In this document: one piece after another, positions 17,254-26,469 of the stretch | How positions within the stretch are numbered: the stretch's first letter is position 1 | Layout of the letters: the number at the start of each line of letters is the position of its first letter | Source of the DNA: Phycisphaeraceae bacterium | GTDB taxonomy: Bacteria > Planctomycetota > Phycisphaerae > Phycisphaerales > UBA1924 | NCBI GenBank assembly: GCA_019636795.1 | Contig: JAHBWW010000004.1 | Coordinates: 186,001 to 250,000 of the forward strand | Reading direction: 5' to 3' | DNA: 64,000 bases | Notes under the pieces: model-generated | What the model saw: the letters and a program-made list of their open reading frames with translations, nothing else | What the model was told of the DNA's origin: nothing | Database searches by the model: none | Program-made: the position numbers and the translations under genes

Positions 17254-18212
17254 TCACGAATCCCCTTTCCGATGCGGTTGGCATCCGGCAGATAGTCAAG
17301 CTCCAACTTGTAATACGGCATGATCGTATCGAACCCCGCGACTCGCTGCACGGGCGCTTCAAGATGCAGGAAGCATCGCTCCTGAATCCGCGACGAGATC
17401 TCCGCCCCCAGCCCGCACGTCAGCGGCGCCTCATGCACCACCACACACCGCCCCGTCTTCTCCACACTCGCCGCGATCGTGTCCGTGTCGATCGGGTCAA
17501 TCGTCCGCAGGTCAATCAACTCCACGCTCACGTCTTCGGGAAGATCGTCGAGCGCTTCGAGGCATTGAAACACACTCGCGCCCCACGTCACAATCGTCAG
17601 GTCCTCGCCCTCGCTCACAATCTTCGCCTGCCCGATCGGAATCGTGTATTCCTCCTCCGGCACCTCCTCGCGATACGCCCGATACACCCGCTTGGGCTCA
17701 AAGAAAATCACCGGATCCGGATCCCGAATCGCACTGATCAGCAGCCCCTTGGCGTCATACGGTGTGCAAGGCATCACCACCTTCAACCCCGGCGAATGCG
17801 TGTAGATCGCCTCCGGCGAGTCCGAGTGCAGTTCCGGCGCATGGATCCCGCCACCAACCGGCACCCGAATCGTCATCGGAATCGTGATCGCACCACGCGT
17901 GCGGTTGCGGAATCTCGCCGCATGATTCACAATCTGGTCATACGCCGGGCCCAGGAAACCCTCGAACTGAATCTCCGGCACCGGCCTCATCCCCGCAATC
18001 GCAAGCCCGACCGCCGCACCCAGAATCCCCGATTCATCCAGCGGCGTGTTCTGCACGCGATGCTCGCCGAACCGCTCCGCCAACCCCTCCGTCACCCGAA
18101 AAACCCCGCCATTGACCCCGACGTCTTCGCCAAGAATCACCACGCGATTGTCGCGCTCCATCTCCTGCGCAAGCGCCTGATTGATTGCCTGAACTAGTGT
18201 GAGATTGGCCAT
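17238..18212 (-). CDS. pdhB: pyruvate dehydrogenase E1 component, beta subunit (324 aa)
   Basis: With the alpha subunit it decarboxylates pyruvate using thiamine diphosphate and acetylates the lipoyl arm of E2. Characteristic segments are LTLVQAINQALAQEM, ILGEDVGVNGGVFRVTEGL (cofactor-site Glu in GEDVG), FGEHRVQNTPLDESGILGAA, HSPGLKVVMPCTPYDAKGLL and VSVELIDLRTIDPID. I start at the ATG at 18212 where homology begins; a GTG at 18248 is the alternative. It lies 42 bp after the pdhA stop. Confidence 0.94.
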   Translation of the reverse strand: MANLTLVQAINQALAQEMERDNRVVILGEDVGVNGGVFRVTEGLAERFGEHRVQNTPLDESGILGAAVGLAIAGMRPVPEIQFEGFLGPAYDQIVNHAARFRNRTRGAITIPMTIRVPVGGGIHAPELHSDSPEAIYTHSPGLKVVMPCTPYDAKGLLISAIRDPDPVIFFEPKRVYRAYREEVPEEEYTIPIGQAKIVSEGEDLTIVTWGASVFQCLEALDDLPEDVSVELIDLRTIDPIDTDTIAASVEKTGRCVVVHEAPLTCGLGAEISSRIQERCFLHLEAPVQRVAGFDTIMPYYKLELDYLPDANRIGKGIRECLAY

Positions 18213-18254
18213 CACATGACTCCGAGCGGCCGGGCCGACGCCCGACACGCATCA

Positions 18255-19394
18255 TTATGCGTTCTGCGTTTCCGCCTTCAGTCCGATCTGATCCGGGTTC
18301 TGCCCGAGACTGCTCGTCCGCATCGTGTCGCGCTGCGTACGCAAATCATCATCGAGCGCCGCGAACATATGGTCAAAGAACTCCGCTCTCTCCGGTGCTT
18401 CGATCCCCTGGGCCGCAGCCACGATCTCGCCCACAATCTTCTCCGCCCGCGTCTGCAACTCCAACTGCCGCTCATCCGTCCACACCCCGCGCATCTCCAG
18501 ATACTTCCGCGTCCGAATCAACGGATCCTTCGCCAGCCACTGCCGCACCTCATCCTCCGACCGATACCGCCGCGCATCATCCGCCGTCGTGTGGTCGCCA
18601 AGCCGATACGTCACGCCTTCGATGAAAAACGGCGCGCTGTTCTCCGTGCAGTACCGCCGCGCATCGCGTACAGCCTTGTACACAGCGAAAATATCATTCC
18701 CATCAACCTGCAGCGCCGGCATCTCGTACGCAATCGCCTTCTGCACCACCGTCGGCGAGTTCATCTGCTGCTCGCGCGGCACGCTGATCGCCCACTGATT
18801 GTTCTGGCAGAAGAAAATCACCGGCACACCCAGCGTCGAGGCGAAGTTCATCGCCCCATGAAAATCGCCCTCGCTCGTCGCGCCATCGCCAAAGTACGTG
18901 ATCGCGCAGCGGTCTTTCTCACCGCGCAACTTGAACGACCACGCAATCCCCGTCGCGTGCAGCATGTGCGTCCCGATCGGCACACTGATCGGCGTCACCA
19001 GCACCCCCTCCGGAATCTGGTTCCCGCGCTCATCGCCCATCCAGTGCAGCAGCACATAGTGATACGGCAGGCCGTGCATGAACATCGCGATATTCTCGCG
19101 GTAGCACGGCACAATCCAGTCCTTCCCCTTGACCATCGCCAGCCCCGACCCCGCCGCATTGGCCTCCTGCCCCTTGTTCTGCGGATACGTCCCCATCCGT
19201 CCCGAACGCTGCAACTTGAACGCAATCTCGTCCAGATGCCGCCCGATCCACATCTGCTCGTACAGATACATGACCTGCTCGTCGCTCAGGATCGGCTCGC
19301 CATCCTCCATCCCCAGCGATTCGTCAAAATTCCCCTCCTCGTCGAGGATCTGGAGGTTGTCGATGGCAGCGGTATAGACGGTTTTTCTAGGCAT
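18255..19394 (-). CDS. pdhA: pyruvate dehydrogenase E1 component, alpha subunit (379 aa)
   Basis: Thiamine-diphosphate-binding subunit of E1. The ThDP motif runs from GDGATSEGDFHGAMNFA to CQNNQWAISVP. Other family segments are MYLYEQMWIGRHLDE, YPQNKGQEANAAGSGLA and TYRLGDHTTADDARRYR, which includes the regulatory-loop region. The ATG at 19394 follows GGAGAG with a short gap. It is the first gene of the minus-strand pdh run and diverges from rpsL, with about 230 bp between the starts. Confidence 0.95.
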   Translation of the reverse strand: MPRKTVYTAAIDNLQILDEEGNFDESLGMEDGEPILSDEQVMYLYEQMWIGRHLDEIAFKLQRSGRMGTYPQNKGQEANAAGSGLAMVKGKDWIVPCYRENIAMFMHGLPYHYVLLHWMGDERGNQIPEGVLVTPISVPIGTHMLHATGIAWSFKLRGEKDRCAITYFGDGATSEGDFHGAMNFASTLGVPVIFFCQNNQWAISVPREQQMNSPTVVQKAIAYEMPALQVDGNDIFAVYKAVRDARRYCTENSAPFFIEGVTYRLGDHTTADDARRYRSEDEVRQWLAKDPLIRTRKYLEMRGVWTDERQLELQTRAEKIVGEIVAAAQGIEAPERAEFFDHMFAALDDDLRTQRDTMRTSSLGQNPDQIGLKAETQNA

Positions 19395-19562
19395 AGGGAC
19401 TCTCCGCAGGTCGGCAGCCTCGATGTCGCGACCGCCTCTTCAAGCCAAGCGTATGCCTTCCCCCCGCCCCAGACCGCCCCGCGAGCCCCATCCGCCGTCC
19501 GCTCAGCCCGCGTGCACCTCCAATCTCTCCTCAAACCGCATGAGTCGTGCTAGAGTCACGCT

Positions 19563-19581
19563 CGGCCCCTTGCCCGGGCCG
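19563..19581 (+). promoter_or_regulatory. leader hairpin upstream of rpsL
   Basis: CGGCCC / GGGCCG stem with a 7-nt loop about 45 bp before the rpsL start. It may be part of the 5' leader of the ribosomal-protein transcript; a regulatory role is only a possibility. Confidence 0.25.
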
Positions 19582-19626
19582 AACTGAGGGCTACCATTAG
19601 GGCCCGTTTTGGAGGATGTTTTCTTC

Positions 19627-19995
19627 ATGCCCACGATCAACCAGTTGATTCGCAAGCCACGCCGCACCCCGATCGAGAAGTCAAAGTCACGCGACCTCGA
19701 CTCGTGCCCACAGCGCCGCGGCGTCTGTCTCACCGTCAAGACCACCACGCCAAAGAAGCCGAACTCCGCGCTCCGCAAGATCGCCCGCGTTCGCCTCTCC
19801 AACGGCAAGGAAGTCACCGCATACATCGGTGGCGAAGGTCACAACCTCCAGGAACACTCCATCGTCCTCGTCCGTGGCGGCCGCGTCCGCGACCTCCCCG
19901 GCGTCCGCTACCACGTCGTCCGCGGAGCACTCGACTCCCTCGGTGTCGATGGCCGCAAGCAGGGACGCTCCAAGTACGGCGCCAAGAAAAAGTAA
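19627..19995 (+). CDS. rpsL: 30S ribosomal protein uS12 (122 aa)
   Basis: Decoding-centre protein of the small subunit. [12 protein letters not shown] is the canonical start and matches the ATG at 19627, which follows [22 protein letters not shown] contains the Lys at the usual streptomycin-resistance position, and [19 protein letters not shown] carries the second. It ends [10 protein letters not shown]. rpsG follows 135 bp downstream, as in the str operon. Confidence 0.99.
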   Translation: MPTINQLIRKPRRTPIEKSKSRDLDSCPQRRGVCLTVKTTTPKKPNSALRKIARVRLSNGKEVTAYIGGEGHNLQEHSIVLVRGGRVRDLPGVRYHVVRGALDSLGVDGRKQGRSKYGAKKK

Positions 19996-20011
19996 TCCAG
20001 TTCAACCACAG

Positions 20012-20035
20012 GCCCGAACGCGTGTCCGGGCTTTT
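20012..20035 (+). terminator. weak hairpin with short T-run between rpsL and rpsG
   Basis: GCCCG...CGGGC stem followed by TTTT, 17 bp after the rpsL stop. It could attenuate transcription into rpsG. Confidence 0.35.
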
Positions 20036-20130
20036 CTCACCCACGGCAAGTAATCGGTAAACCCCCCGACCGGGGCACGCCGGTGAACACAAAGCGGGCT
20101 AGTTCCCGCAGATGAGCCAAGGAGTTCAAA

Positions 20131-20625
20131 ATGTCCGGTCGCATCACAGCGTCAGAGTCCCAACTTCGCCCAGACCCGCGGTACAACGACATGGTCGTGG
20201 CCAAGTTCATCAACTGCATCATGCGCGAGGGCAAGAAGACCCGCGCCGAGCGCGTCGTATACGGCGCAATCGATCTGCTCGACGAAAAACTCGCCAAGAA
20301 CGAAGAAGAAGGCAAGCCACCGCACGGCCTGGCAGTCTTTCACAAAGCCGTCGAAAACGCAAAACCCTACGTCGAAGTCCGCTCCAAGCGCATCGGCGGC
20401 GCCAACTACCAGGTGCCGATCCAGGTCAACCGCAAGCGGCAGCAGTCGCTCGCGTTCCGCTGGCTGATCGAAGCCGCCCGCAGCGACAAGGGACGCCCCA
20501 TGGCGGCTCGCATGGCCGACGAACTCTGGGCCGCAGCACGCGGCGAAGGCAAAGCCATGGCCACCCGCGAACAAACCCACCGAATGGCCGAAGCAAACAA
20601 AGCCTTCGCCCACTTCGCCAAGTAA
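20131..20625 (+). CDS. rpsG: 30S ribosomal protein uS7 (164 aa)
   Basis: Primary 16S rRNA-binding protein that nucleates the small-subunit head. YNDMVVAKFINCIMREGKK, AVENAKPYVEVRSKRIGG, YQVPIQVNRKRQQSLAFRW and the AEANKAFAHFAK end are typical. The ATG at 20131 follows AAGGAG. A strong terminator follows, so fusA and tuf are not part of this transcript. Confidence 0.98.
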   Translation: MSGRITASESQLRPDPRYNDMVVAKFINCIMREGKKTRAERVVYGAIDLLDEKLAKNEEEGKPPHGLAVFHKAVENAKPYVEVRSKRIGGANYQVPIQVNRKRQQSLAFRWLIEAARSDKGRPMAARMADELWAAARGEGKAMATREQTHRMAEANKAFAHFAK

Positions 20626-20704
20626 CCAACCCTCCCTCTACAACCCTGCCTCTATTACCCCTCCCTCTACAACCCCGCTTCCTCCACAACCCCACAAAAC
20701 TCCA

Positions 20705-20738
20705 AAGCCCAGGGATCCCAATCCCTGGGCTTCTTTTT
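20705..20738 (+). terminator. intrinsic terminator after rpsG
   Basis: An 11-bp stem AAGCCCAGGGA / TCCCTGGGCTT with a 6-nt loop is followed by CTTTTTT. It lies 80 bp after the rpsG stop and before the convergent mdh gene. Confidence 0.9.
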
Positions 20739-20836
20739 TCTCCTCACTCCACCGCACCAGGGCACCCCAGGCGATGGCAACTCCGCTCTCATGCCCATGC
20801 TCAGACCAGCATGGGCATGCCGCCTGCACGCAGTTC

Positions 20837-21787
20837 TCACGCCAGATCAGGGAAGAGTTTCTTGACCGTGTCGACCAGGTCGCGGACGTGGCTGGACGAT
20901 TCGTCAAAGAGTTTCTGTTCCTCGGGCAGCAGTTTAAACTCGACGATTTTCTCGACCCCGCCTGCGCCGAGCAGAGCCGGCACGCCGACGAAGAGGCCCT
21001 TGGCGCCGAACTGCCCGTTGCAGTACGCCGCCGAAGGGATGATGCGCTTCTTGTCCTTGATGATCGCCTCCGCCATCTGCACGCTCCCCGATGCCGGGGC
21101 GTAGTAGGCGCTGGTGCCCATGAGTTTGACAATCTCGCCGCCGCCGACCTTGGCGCGCTCCACACAGGCCGCAATCTTGTCGGCCGGGAGCAGATCGGAG
21201 ACCGGGATGCCGTGGACGCTGGTGAGGCGTGGCAGGGGCACCATGTCGTCGCCGTGGCCGCCGAGCAGCAGCGCCTGCACATCCTCGATCGAGCAGCCGA
21301 CCTCCCAGGCGATGAACGTGCGGAAACGCGCGACATCGAGCGCACCGGCCTGGCCCATGATGCGGTGAGTGGGGAATCCCGACGACTTCCACGCGGTGTA
21401 CACCATCGCATCGAGCGGATTCGAGACGACGATCACGCAAGACTCAGGAGCGAACTCCGCGACCTTCTCGCTCACAGCGCGGACGATCTTGACATTGGTT
21501 TCGATGAGGTCGTCGCGACTCATCCCCGGTTTGCGGGGGATGCCGGCAGTAATGATCACAACGTCCGAGCCTGCAATGTCCTTGTAGTCGGACGTACCGA
21601 CGATGGCCGAATCGAAGCGCTCGATCGGGCCGCAGCAGGCCAAGTCGATCATTTTGCCCTTGGCGAAATCACCTTTTTCGGGGATGTCGAGGACAACGAT
21701 GTCGCCCAGTTCCTTCGCAGCGGCCCAATGGGCACAGGTGGCTCCGACGTTTCCGGCTCCGATGATGCTGAGTTTCGCGCGACGCAC
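20837..21787 (-). CDS. mdh: malate dehydrogenase, LDH-like type (316 aa)
   Basis: NAD-dependent oxidation of malate to oxaloacetate. KLSIIGAGNVGAT is the NAD-binding turn, with an Asp (VLDIPE) ending strand 2. PRKPGMSRDDL carries the substrate-loop Arg residues, VVSNPLDAM binds substrate, and GGHGDDMVPLP contains the catalytic His. The Arg at the specificity position (PRKPG) favours malate over lactate. I choose the GTG at 21787: AAGGAG lies 7 nt upstream and the product then begins directly with the Rossmann strand at family length. An ATG at 21829 adds 14 unconserved residues. Confidence 0.93.
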   Translation of the reverse strand: MRRAKLSIIGAGNVGATCAHWAAAKELGDIVVLDIPEKGDFAKGKMIDLACCGPIERFDSAIVGTSDYKDIAGSDVVIITAGIPRKPGMSRDDLIETNVKIVRAVSEKVAEFAPESCVIVVSNPLDAMVYTAWKSSGFPTHRIMGQAGALDVARFRTFIAWEVGCSIEDVQALLLGGHGDDMVPLPRLTSVHGIPVSDLLPADKIAACVERAKVGGGEIVKLMGTSAYYAPASGSVQMAEAIIKDKKRIIPSAAYCNGQFGAKGLFVGVPALLGAGGVEKIVEFKLLPEEQKLFDESSSHVRDLVDTVKKLFPDLA

Positions 21788-22108
21788 GGGGATCTCCTTG
21801 GATTCTGTTTGGTGCTGAGGCGGCTTCATAAACGAAGCGGAGCAAAGTATAGGGCGGTCAGGCGGAATCATGCATCTTTTTGAAGTGGTAGTCCGAAGGG
21901 TGGGCAGAGAAGTGAAAAATATTTAGGCTTGGGGTGAAAATACCGTAAATATGGAACCCAAGTGTCGCTAAAACGGAAAGTTGTGATAGAATAGAGAAGG
22001 TGGGTTTGTCGCTGCTTGGGAGGGGAGGGCTCGGCGTTGAGGCCTCAAATTTCCAGTGGCGGATTCAAGAGTCCCGATCGGGACCACAGTGTGCAAGAGG
22101 AGATGAAT
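21788..22108 (+). promoter_or_regulatory. AT-richer divergent promoter region, mdh / PEP-CTERM gene
   Basis: This gap is visibly more AT-rich than its surroundings around 21910-21995. TAGAAT at 21987-21992 is a plausible -10 for the plus-strand gene; no convincing -35 pairs with it. The mdh promoter must also lie here. No gene seen. Confidence 0.35.
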
Positions 22109-22903
22109 ATGAAGCGATCGATGATTGGTGCGGCATTGGTTCTCGCTGCGGGGAGCTTTGCCAGCGCGGATACGTTCCTCGTGACTCGTGGCGACCAGAT
22201 GTTCCGCTACAACTCAAACACGAACACAATTGACCAGTTCACAATGACCGACACATTCCACTCGCTGTCCAACACGAAGCTGGGTGTCATCGGCGTGAGC
22301 AACCTTCAGGAGAACGTCGGCAACCCGCCGCCGGACTTCGAAATCTGGCGCGTTGACAACATCAACACGGTTCCAAGTCTGACGCGCATCGGCACCTCGA
22401 CCGATCAACGCTTCCCGTCGTTGACGCAGGTTGGCAACACGATCTACGGACTTGGCGAGGGCAACATCGTCACGCTCGACAACAACTTCAATCAGACGTT
22501 TGTCACGAACATTCAGCCGGGCGAAGCGATCGGTGGCTCGGGCTATGACCCGATCTCGGACACCTTCTATGTGACGAGCCAGACCACTGACCGTTTCTTC
22601 ACCCTCGACCTCGGCAACGGCAGCCTCAACGCGATCGGTTCGCTCGGCATCGACGTGCGTAACCAGGGTGGCGAGTGGTGGCGCGGGCAGTATTGGGCTG
22701 CGTTCGAGGATCTGACCAATGACCGTCTCGTGCTTGGCACGGTGGACACGGGTTCGGGTCTCTTCACGATGCACGTCGTGCTTCAGAACGGGCTAGGCGA
22801 TCTGGTTTCCAACCGCACTGTCGGCCTCGCGATCATCCCCAGCCCGAGCGGGTTGGCGCTGCTCGGCCTTGGCACGCTGGCAGCTCTGCGTCGTCGTCGC
22901 TGA
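22109..22903 (+). CDS. secreted protein with PEP-CTERM-like sorting signal (264 aa)
   Basis: The ATG at 22109 follows AAGAGGAG at 7 nt (the ATG at 22103 is too close to the ribosome site). The signal peptide is MKRSMIGAALVLAAGSFASA. The body is a beta-rich domain with repeated VFLV, FEIWRVDNINTVPSLTRIG and FFTLDLGNGSLNAIGSLG segments, suggesting a propeller-like fold. The C-terminus, IPSPSGLALLGLGTLAALRRRR, has a short Pro-containing motif, a hydrophobic helix and an Arg cluster, the layout of PEP-CTERM exosortase signals. No exosortase gene is in the window. Function unknown. Confidence 0.8.
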   Translation: MKRSMIGAALVLAAGSFASADTFLVTRGDQMFRYNSNTNTIDQFTMTDTFHSLSNTKLGVIGVSNLQENVGNPPPDFEIWRVDNINTVPSLTRIGTSTDQRFPSLTQVGNTIYGLGEGNIVTLDNNFNQTFVTNIQPGEAIGGSGYDPISDTFYVTSQTTDRFFTLDLGNGSLNAIGSLGIDVRNQGGEWWRGQYWAAFEDLTNDRLVLGTVDTGSGLFTMHVVLQNGLGDLVSNRTVGLAIIPSPSGLALLGLGTLAALRRRR

Positions 22904-22932
22904 ACGATCGACCTGAGACTTGATTGATTCCT

Positions 22933-24813
22933 TTACAACGCCCGGGCTTCGGCTCGGGCGTTGTTGTTTGTATCGATGCCGCCACGCGAGCCGAAAATCG
23001 CGGCATCCCAGAGCGCGAGATTGATCATCGGCCAGGCGATGCGCCAGGCCGAGCCCGGGTTCTGTGCGACGATCTCGATGGCGGCGGTGCTGAAGATGTC
23101 TCGCACAAGCGTGCTGCTGCGCACGCGCGGCGCGAGCGTGTGCATCCACTCCTGAAACGGGAGAGGGAAACTGGCTTTGGGGCGTGCGAGAGGCTCTGCC
23201 GGAATCATGTCAGCAAAAGCGCGGCGGAGCGGGATTTTGGTTTCGACATGAGTCTCCACACGATCAGTACGCCAGTTGATGAGCGCATCCATCGAAAGGC
23301 TGCGGGCGTGGGCGGCAACGACGGCATCGGCCAATGGCGTGCGGCCCTCAACGCTTTCAAGCATGGTCGAGGTATCGAGACGCTGGAGAAGGCCGGCCAG
23401 ATTGACGCGCTGCTGAAAGAGCAGGTGATGATGCAGGCGGCGATCCAGAGACGTGCCCGATGCGGCGGCTGCGGCGGCGCGCTCGCACCAGCGGAACTCG
23501 CGCTCGAGCTCGCAGGCGAGCAGTTCGTCACGGTCGGTGTCGAGCGTGAAGCGATCGGTAAGGGCTGCGGGTTTGAGCGAGGTTGGAATCCAGGCGTTGG
23601 ATTCGATCTCGAAACGGGCCATGTCGCTCAGCGAAGCGTGGGGATTGCGGGCGTGAAAGTCGCGCGCCAGAGCGAGCGAGTGGTCGTAGCCCCCGAAGAG
23701 TTCGTCGGCGCCTTCGCCCGAGAGCGCGACGGTGTGGCTGGCGGATTTGAGATCGCGTGCGACGGCGTTGATGGCGACTTCGTTGGGAGTGCTGAGCGGA
23801 ACACCCAGGCGTGTGATGAGCGATGGCCAGAGTTCGGAAAAGGCGTGATGATCGATGATGGTTTGTGTGTGCGCCAATCCGAGCGATTGTGCGGCGCGGC
23901 GTGCGCAGGCGAGATCGTCAGTATCGCTGGCGGGTTCGGGGCTGCCGGCGCAGTAGGTGTGGAGGCCAGAGTGGTGTTGTGCCGAGACAGCGGCGATGAT
24001 GGTGCTGTCGAGCCCGCCACTGAGCAGACTGCACAGCGGGACATCGGTGCGCAGGTGCGCGACGATTGAGCGTTCAACGATCTCGCGCGTTGTGGCGTCT
24101 GGGGCGCGAGTGATGAGGCTGTTGTCGCAGATGTCAGGTTCGAGCGTCGGGTCGCGCAGGTCAAAGGTGAGCCACTGTCCGGGGCGGACGGTGCGGACGC
24201 CTTCAAAGAGTGTGTGATCGGTTAGTGTTGTGCGGATCGTGGTCAGATAGTGGTTGATGGCGTGGAGATCGGGGCGTGCAGGGACGTGCGGGTGAGCGAG
24301 AATCGCGCGAGGTTCTGACGCAAAGACAAGCTCGAGGTGGTCGCCCGCAGGGCCAATCCAGTAATAGAGAGGTTTGATGCCCAGCGGGTCGCGTGCCAGA
24401 ATAAGGCGATGTGCAGCGAGATCGAGATATGCGAAGGCGTACATGCCTCGCAGGTGCTCGGCAGCGTCGGAGCCGAAGCGGGCGAGGACGGCAAGCAAAG
24501 TCTCTGTGTCGCAGTTCGAGGCGAATGTCACGCCCTGACGGGCGAGGCGATGGCGCAGCTCGGTGTCGTTGTAGAGTTCACCGTTGTAGACAAGTGCGTG
24601 CCGGGCATCAGGCGTGAGCATGGGCTGGTGGCCGGCGGGTGTGGGGTCGAGAATGCTCAGACGCCGATGGGCCAGGGCGACGTTGGGGGTCGACCAGATG
24701 CCGGCGTCGTCGGGGCCTCGGTGTGTGAGAAGATCGCGCATGTGCGCGAGCCGCGCGGGCGAAACAGAGAGTCGATAGGGGAGCGCACAAGCCGCGCCGA
24801 CGATGCCACACAT
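22933..24813 (-). CDS. asnB: asparagine synthase, glutamine-hydrolysing (626 aa)
   Basis: MCGIVGAAC exposes the catalytic Cys2 of the class II glutaminase domain (residues 1-210), with LTHRGPDDAGIW, ALVYNGELYND and SNCDTETLL. The synthetase domain (about 230-560) has LLSGGLDSTIIAA, the ATP pyrophosphatase loop, and LSGEGADELFGGYD. It makes asparagine from aspartate, glutamine and ATP; paralogues also act in cell-envelope or natural-product pathways. The kinase gene lies 53 bp upstream on the same strand. Confidence 0.92.
   Translation of the reverse strand: MCGIVGAACALPYRLSVSPARLAHMRDLLTHRGPDDAGIWSTPNVALAHRRLSILDPTPAGHQPMLTPDARHALVYNGELYNDTELRHRLARQGVTFASNCDTETLLAVLARFGSDAAEHLRGMYAFAYLDLAAHRLILARDPLGIKPLYYWIGPAGDHLELVFASEPRAILAHPHVPARPDLHAINHYLTTIRTTLTDHTLFEGVRTVRPGQWLTFDLRDPTLEPDICDNSLITRAPDATTREIVERSIVAHLRTDVPLCSLLSGGLDSTIIAAVSAQHHSGLHTYCAGSPEPASDTDDLACARRAAQSLGLAHTQTIIDHHAFSELWPSLITRLGVPLSTPNEVAINAVARDLKSASHTVALSGEGADELFGGYDHSLALARDFHARNPHASLSDMARFEIESNAWIPTSLKPAALTDRFTLDTDRDELLACELEREFRWCERAAAAAASGTSLDRRLHHHLLFQQRVNLAGLLQRLDTSTMLESVEGRTPLADAVVAAHARSLSMDALINWRTDRVETHVETKIPLRRAFADMIPAEPLARPKASFPLPFQEWMHTLAPRVRSSTLVRDIFSTAAIEIVAQNPGSAWRIAWPMINLALWDAAIFGSRGGIDTNNNARAEARAL
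22936..22970 (+). terminator. terminator between PEP-CTERM gene and asnB
   Basis: A 9-bp stem CAACGCCCG / CGGGCGTTG with a 10-nt loop is followed by TTGTTTG. It starts 32 bp after the PEP-CTERM stop and covers the last codons of the convergent asnB gene. Confidence 0.75.
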
Positions 24814-24866
24814 GACTGGAGCATCGGACGGATAGCAGGTGAAGCCGAAGAAAATGGGGGCGTGAA

Positions 24867-26261
24867 TCAGGAACTGGCAAGGAACTGCCAGAGATTCAAA
24901 GCCAGACTGATGAGAAACATGCCGACCAGAACCAGGAAGAGCGGTTCGACAAGGAGGTCTGAGATCGGCGGCTTGGCTGAGGGCGATGAGGAATCGATCG
25001 GGAGTTCGGCGGGTGCGGACGCCTCGGCAGCGGCGAGCTGGGCCAGTTCGTCGACAGCGTTGATTTCACGATGAGCCAGTGGAGGAGTTTCATTCCGGCG
25101 CAGCGCCCGAAGATCGACGAGCAGGTCGGTGCAGTTGCGGTAGCGGGCACCGGGTTTCTTGGCCATCATCATTTCGATGACTTCGCTGATGCCTGCCGAG
25201 AGTTTCGGGTTGACGTGATCGGGCGGGACCAGGTCGGCCTTGAGATGCTTGTGCATGACCGACGTCGGGTTCTTGCCCTCAAAGGGGACGGACCCGGTGA
25301 CCATGTGGTAGAGGGTGGCGCCAAGCGAGTAGATGTCGGCGGGCGGAGCGATATCGACTTCGCCGCGGATCTGCTCGGGGCTGATGTAGTAGGGCGTGCC
25401 GAAGGCCTTGCCTTTTTCCGCTTCCGCAGCATCCTTGTCGGAGATGGCGCGTGCCAGACCCATGTCGGCGACCTTGACCACGCCTTCCTTCGAGATCATC
25501 AGGTTCTTCGGCTTGATATCGCGGTGGATGAGACCCTTCGAGTGCGCGTGTTCGAGGGCTTCAGCGACCTGAATGACGATATCGAGAGCTTCAGATTCGG
25601 CGTAGCGCTTGTGCTTGACGATGTCGTCGTGGACAGTGCGTCCTTCGACGTACTCCATGACGAAGTAATACACGTCGCCGGCGCGACCGACATCGAAGGC
25701 CTGCACGATGTTGGGGTGATTGAGTTGAGCCGCGGCTCGCCCTTCGGCAAAGAAACGCTCGATGAACTGCGGGTTCTGGCTGTGCTGCTTCGGCAGGACC
25801 TTGATGGCGACTGAGCGATTGAGACTCAGTTGGCGTGCTCGATAGACCGTGGCCATCGCGCCCGAGCCGAGTTTGACCTCGATCTTGAATCCCGGGATCT
25901 GCTGGCCGGAACGTTCGGCCTCGATGCGCTCCTTGAGGCGTGCGAGCTGACGCTTGGTGATGAACTCCTTGTCCAGGAGAATCTGTGCCAGCGATTGATC
26001 GCGTCGGTCTTCGCCTTCGGTCGTGTGCTTGGCGGCGGTCAGGCAGGCTTGCACTTCGTCGGTGGTGGCCAGCCCCTGCTCAACCACGAGTCGACCGACC
26101 AGCGTGTCGATGTTGGTGTTGCCCTTCGCAGCGCGCTGAATGGCTTCTTCGACTTCCTCGACCGACAGCTCGTCGCTGTTGTTTGCGATGGGCGTCGTGT
26201 CGTCGCTCCCTGCCAGCGGCGCGGTCTTGTTCGGATCTTGTTCTTGCGACGAGTGATTCAT
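24867..26261 (-). CDS. membrane-anchored Ser/Thr protein kinase (464 aa)
   Basis: Residues 1-120 form an acidic N-terminal region with a helical segment (TLVGRLVVEQGLATTDEVQACL). The kinase domain runs about 124-395: Gly loop LGSGAMATVYRA, Lys154 in VAIKVL, HRDIKPKN near 246-253, VADMGLA in place of the usual DFG (a DMG variant), and GTPYYISPEQ. A single C-terminal helix (LVLVGMFLISLALNLW) anchors it, with almost nothing beyond, so the kinase faces the cytoplasm. It is upstream of asnB on the same strand. Substrate unknown. Confidence 0.92.
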   Translation of the reverse strand: MNHSSQEQDPNKTAPLAGSDDTTPIANNSDELSVEEVEEAIQRAAKGNTNIDTLVGRLVVEQGLATTDEVQACLTAAKHTTEGEDRRDQSLAQILLDKEFITKRQLARLKERIEAERSGQQIPGFKIEVKLGSGAMATVYRARQLSLNRSVAIKVLPKQHSQNPQFIERFFAEGRAAAQLNHPNIVQAFDVGRAGDVYYFVMEYVEGRTVHDDIVKHKRYAESEALDIVIQVAEALEHAHSKGLIHRDIKPKNLMISKEGVVKVADMGLARAISDKDAAEAEKGKAFGTPYYISPEQIRGEVDIAPPADIYSLGATLYHMVTGSVPFEGKNPTSVMHKHLKADLVPPDHVNPKLSAGISEVIEMMMAKKPGARYRNCTDLLVDLRALRRNETPPLAHREINAVDELAQLAAAEASAPAELPIDSSSPSAKPPISDLLVEPLFLVLVGMFLISLALNLWQFLASS

Positions 26262-26469
26262 GTCGAAGAGAAGCCTCGGATGGTGAGAGGGAACGTATGG
26301 GGGGATTCAGGCGCTGTCAAACTCCCTCCAGTTTGACAGGCCCCTATTGCCCTTACGCAGTTCATCGCTCTGTGGATCGGCCGGACAAGGGTTCCAAGCC
26401 CAATCTCAGCATGCGTGTGCAGCTGATGGTTCCATAATTTGAGGGATTCCAGAGTGTGCAAGGCCCGCT

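Noticed and set aside
22924-24069. Plus-strand ORF of 381 codons in asnB
   Set aside because: Shadow frame; asnB on the minus strand has Cys2 and the ATP loop intact.
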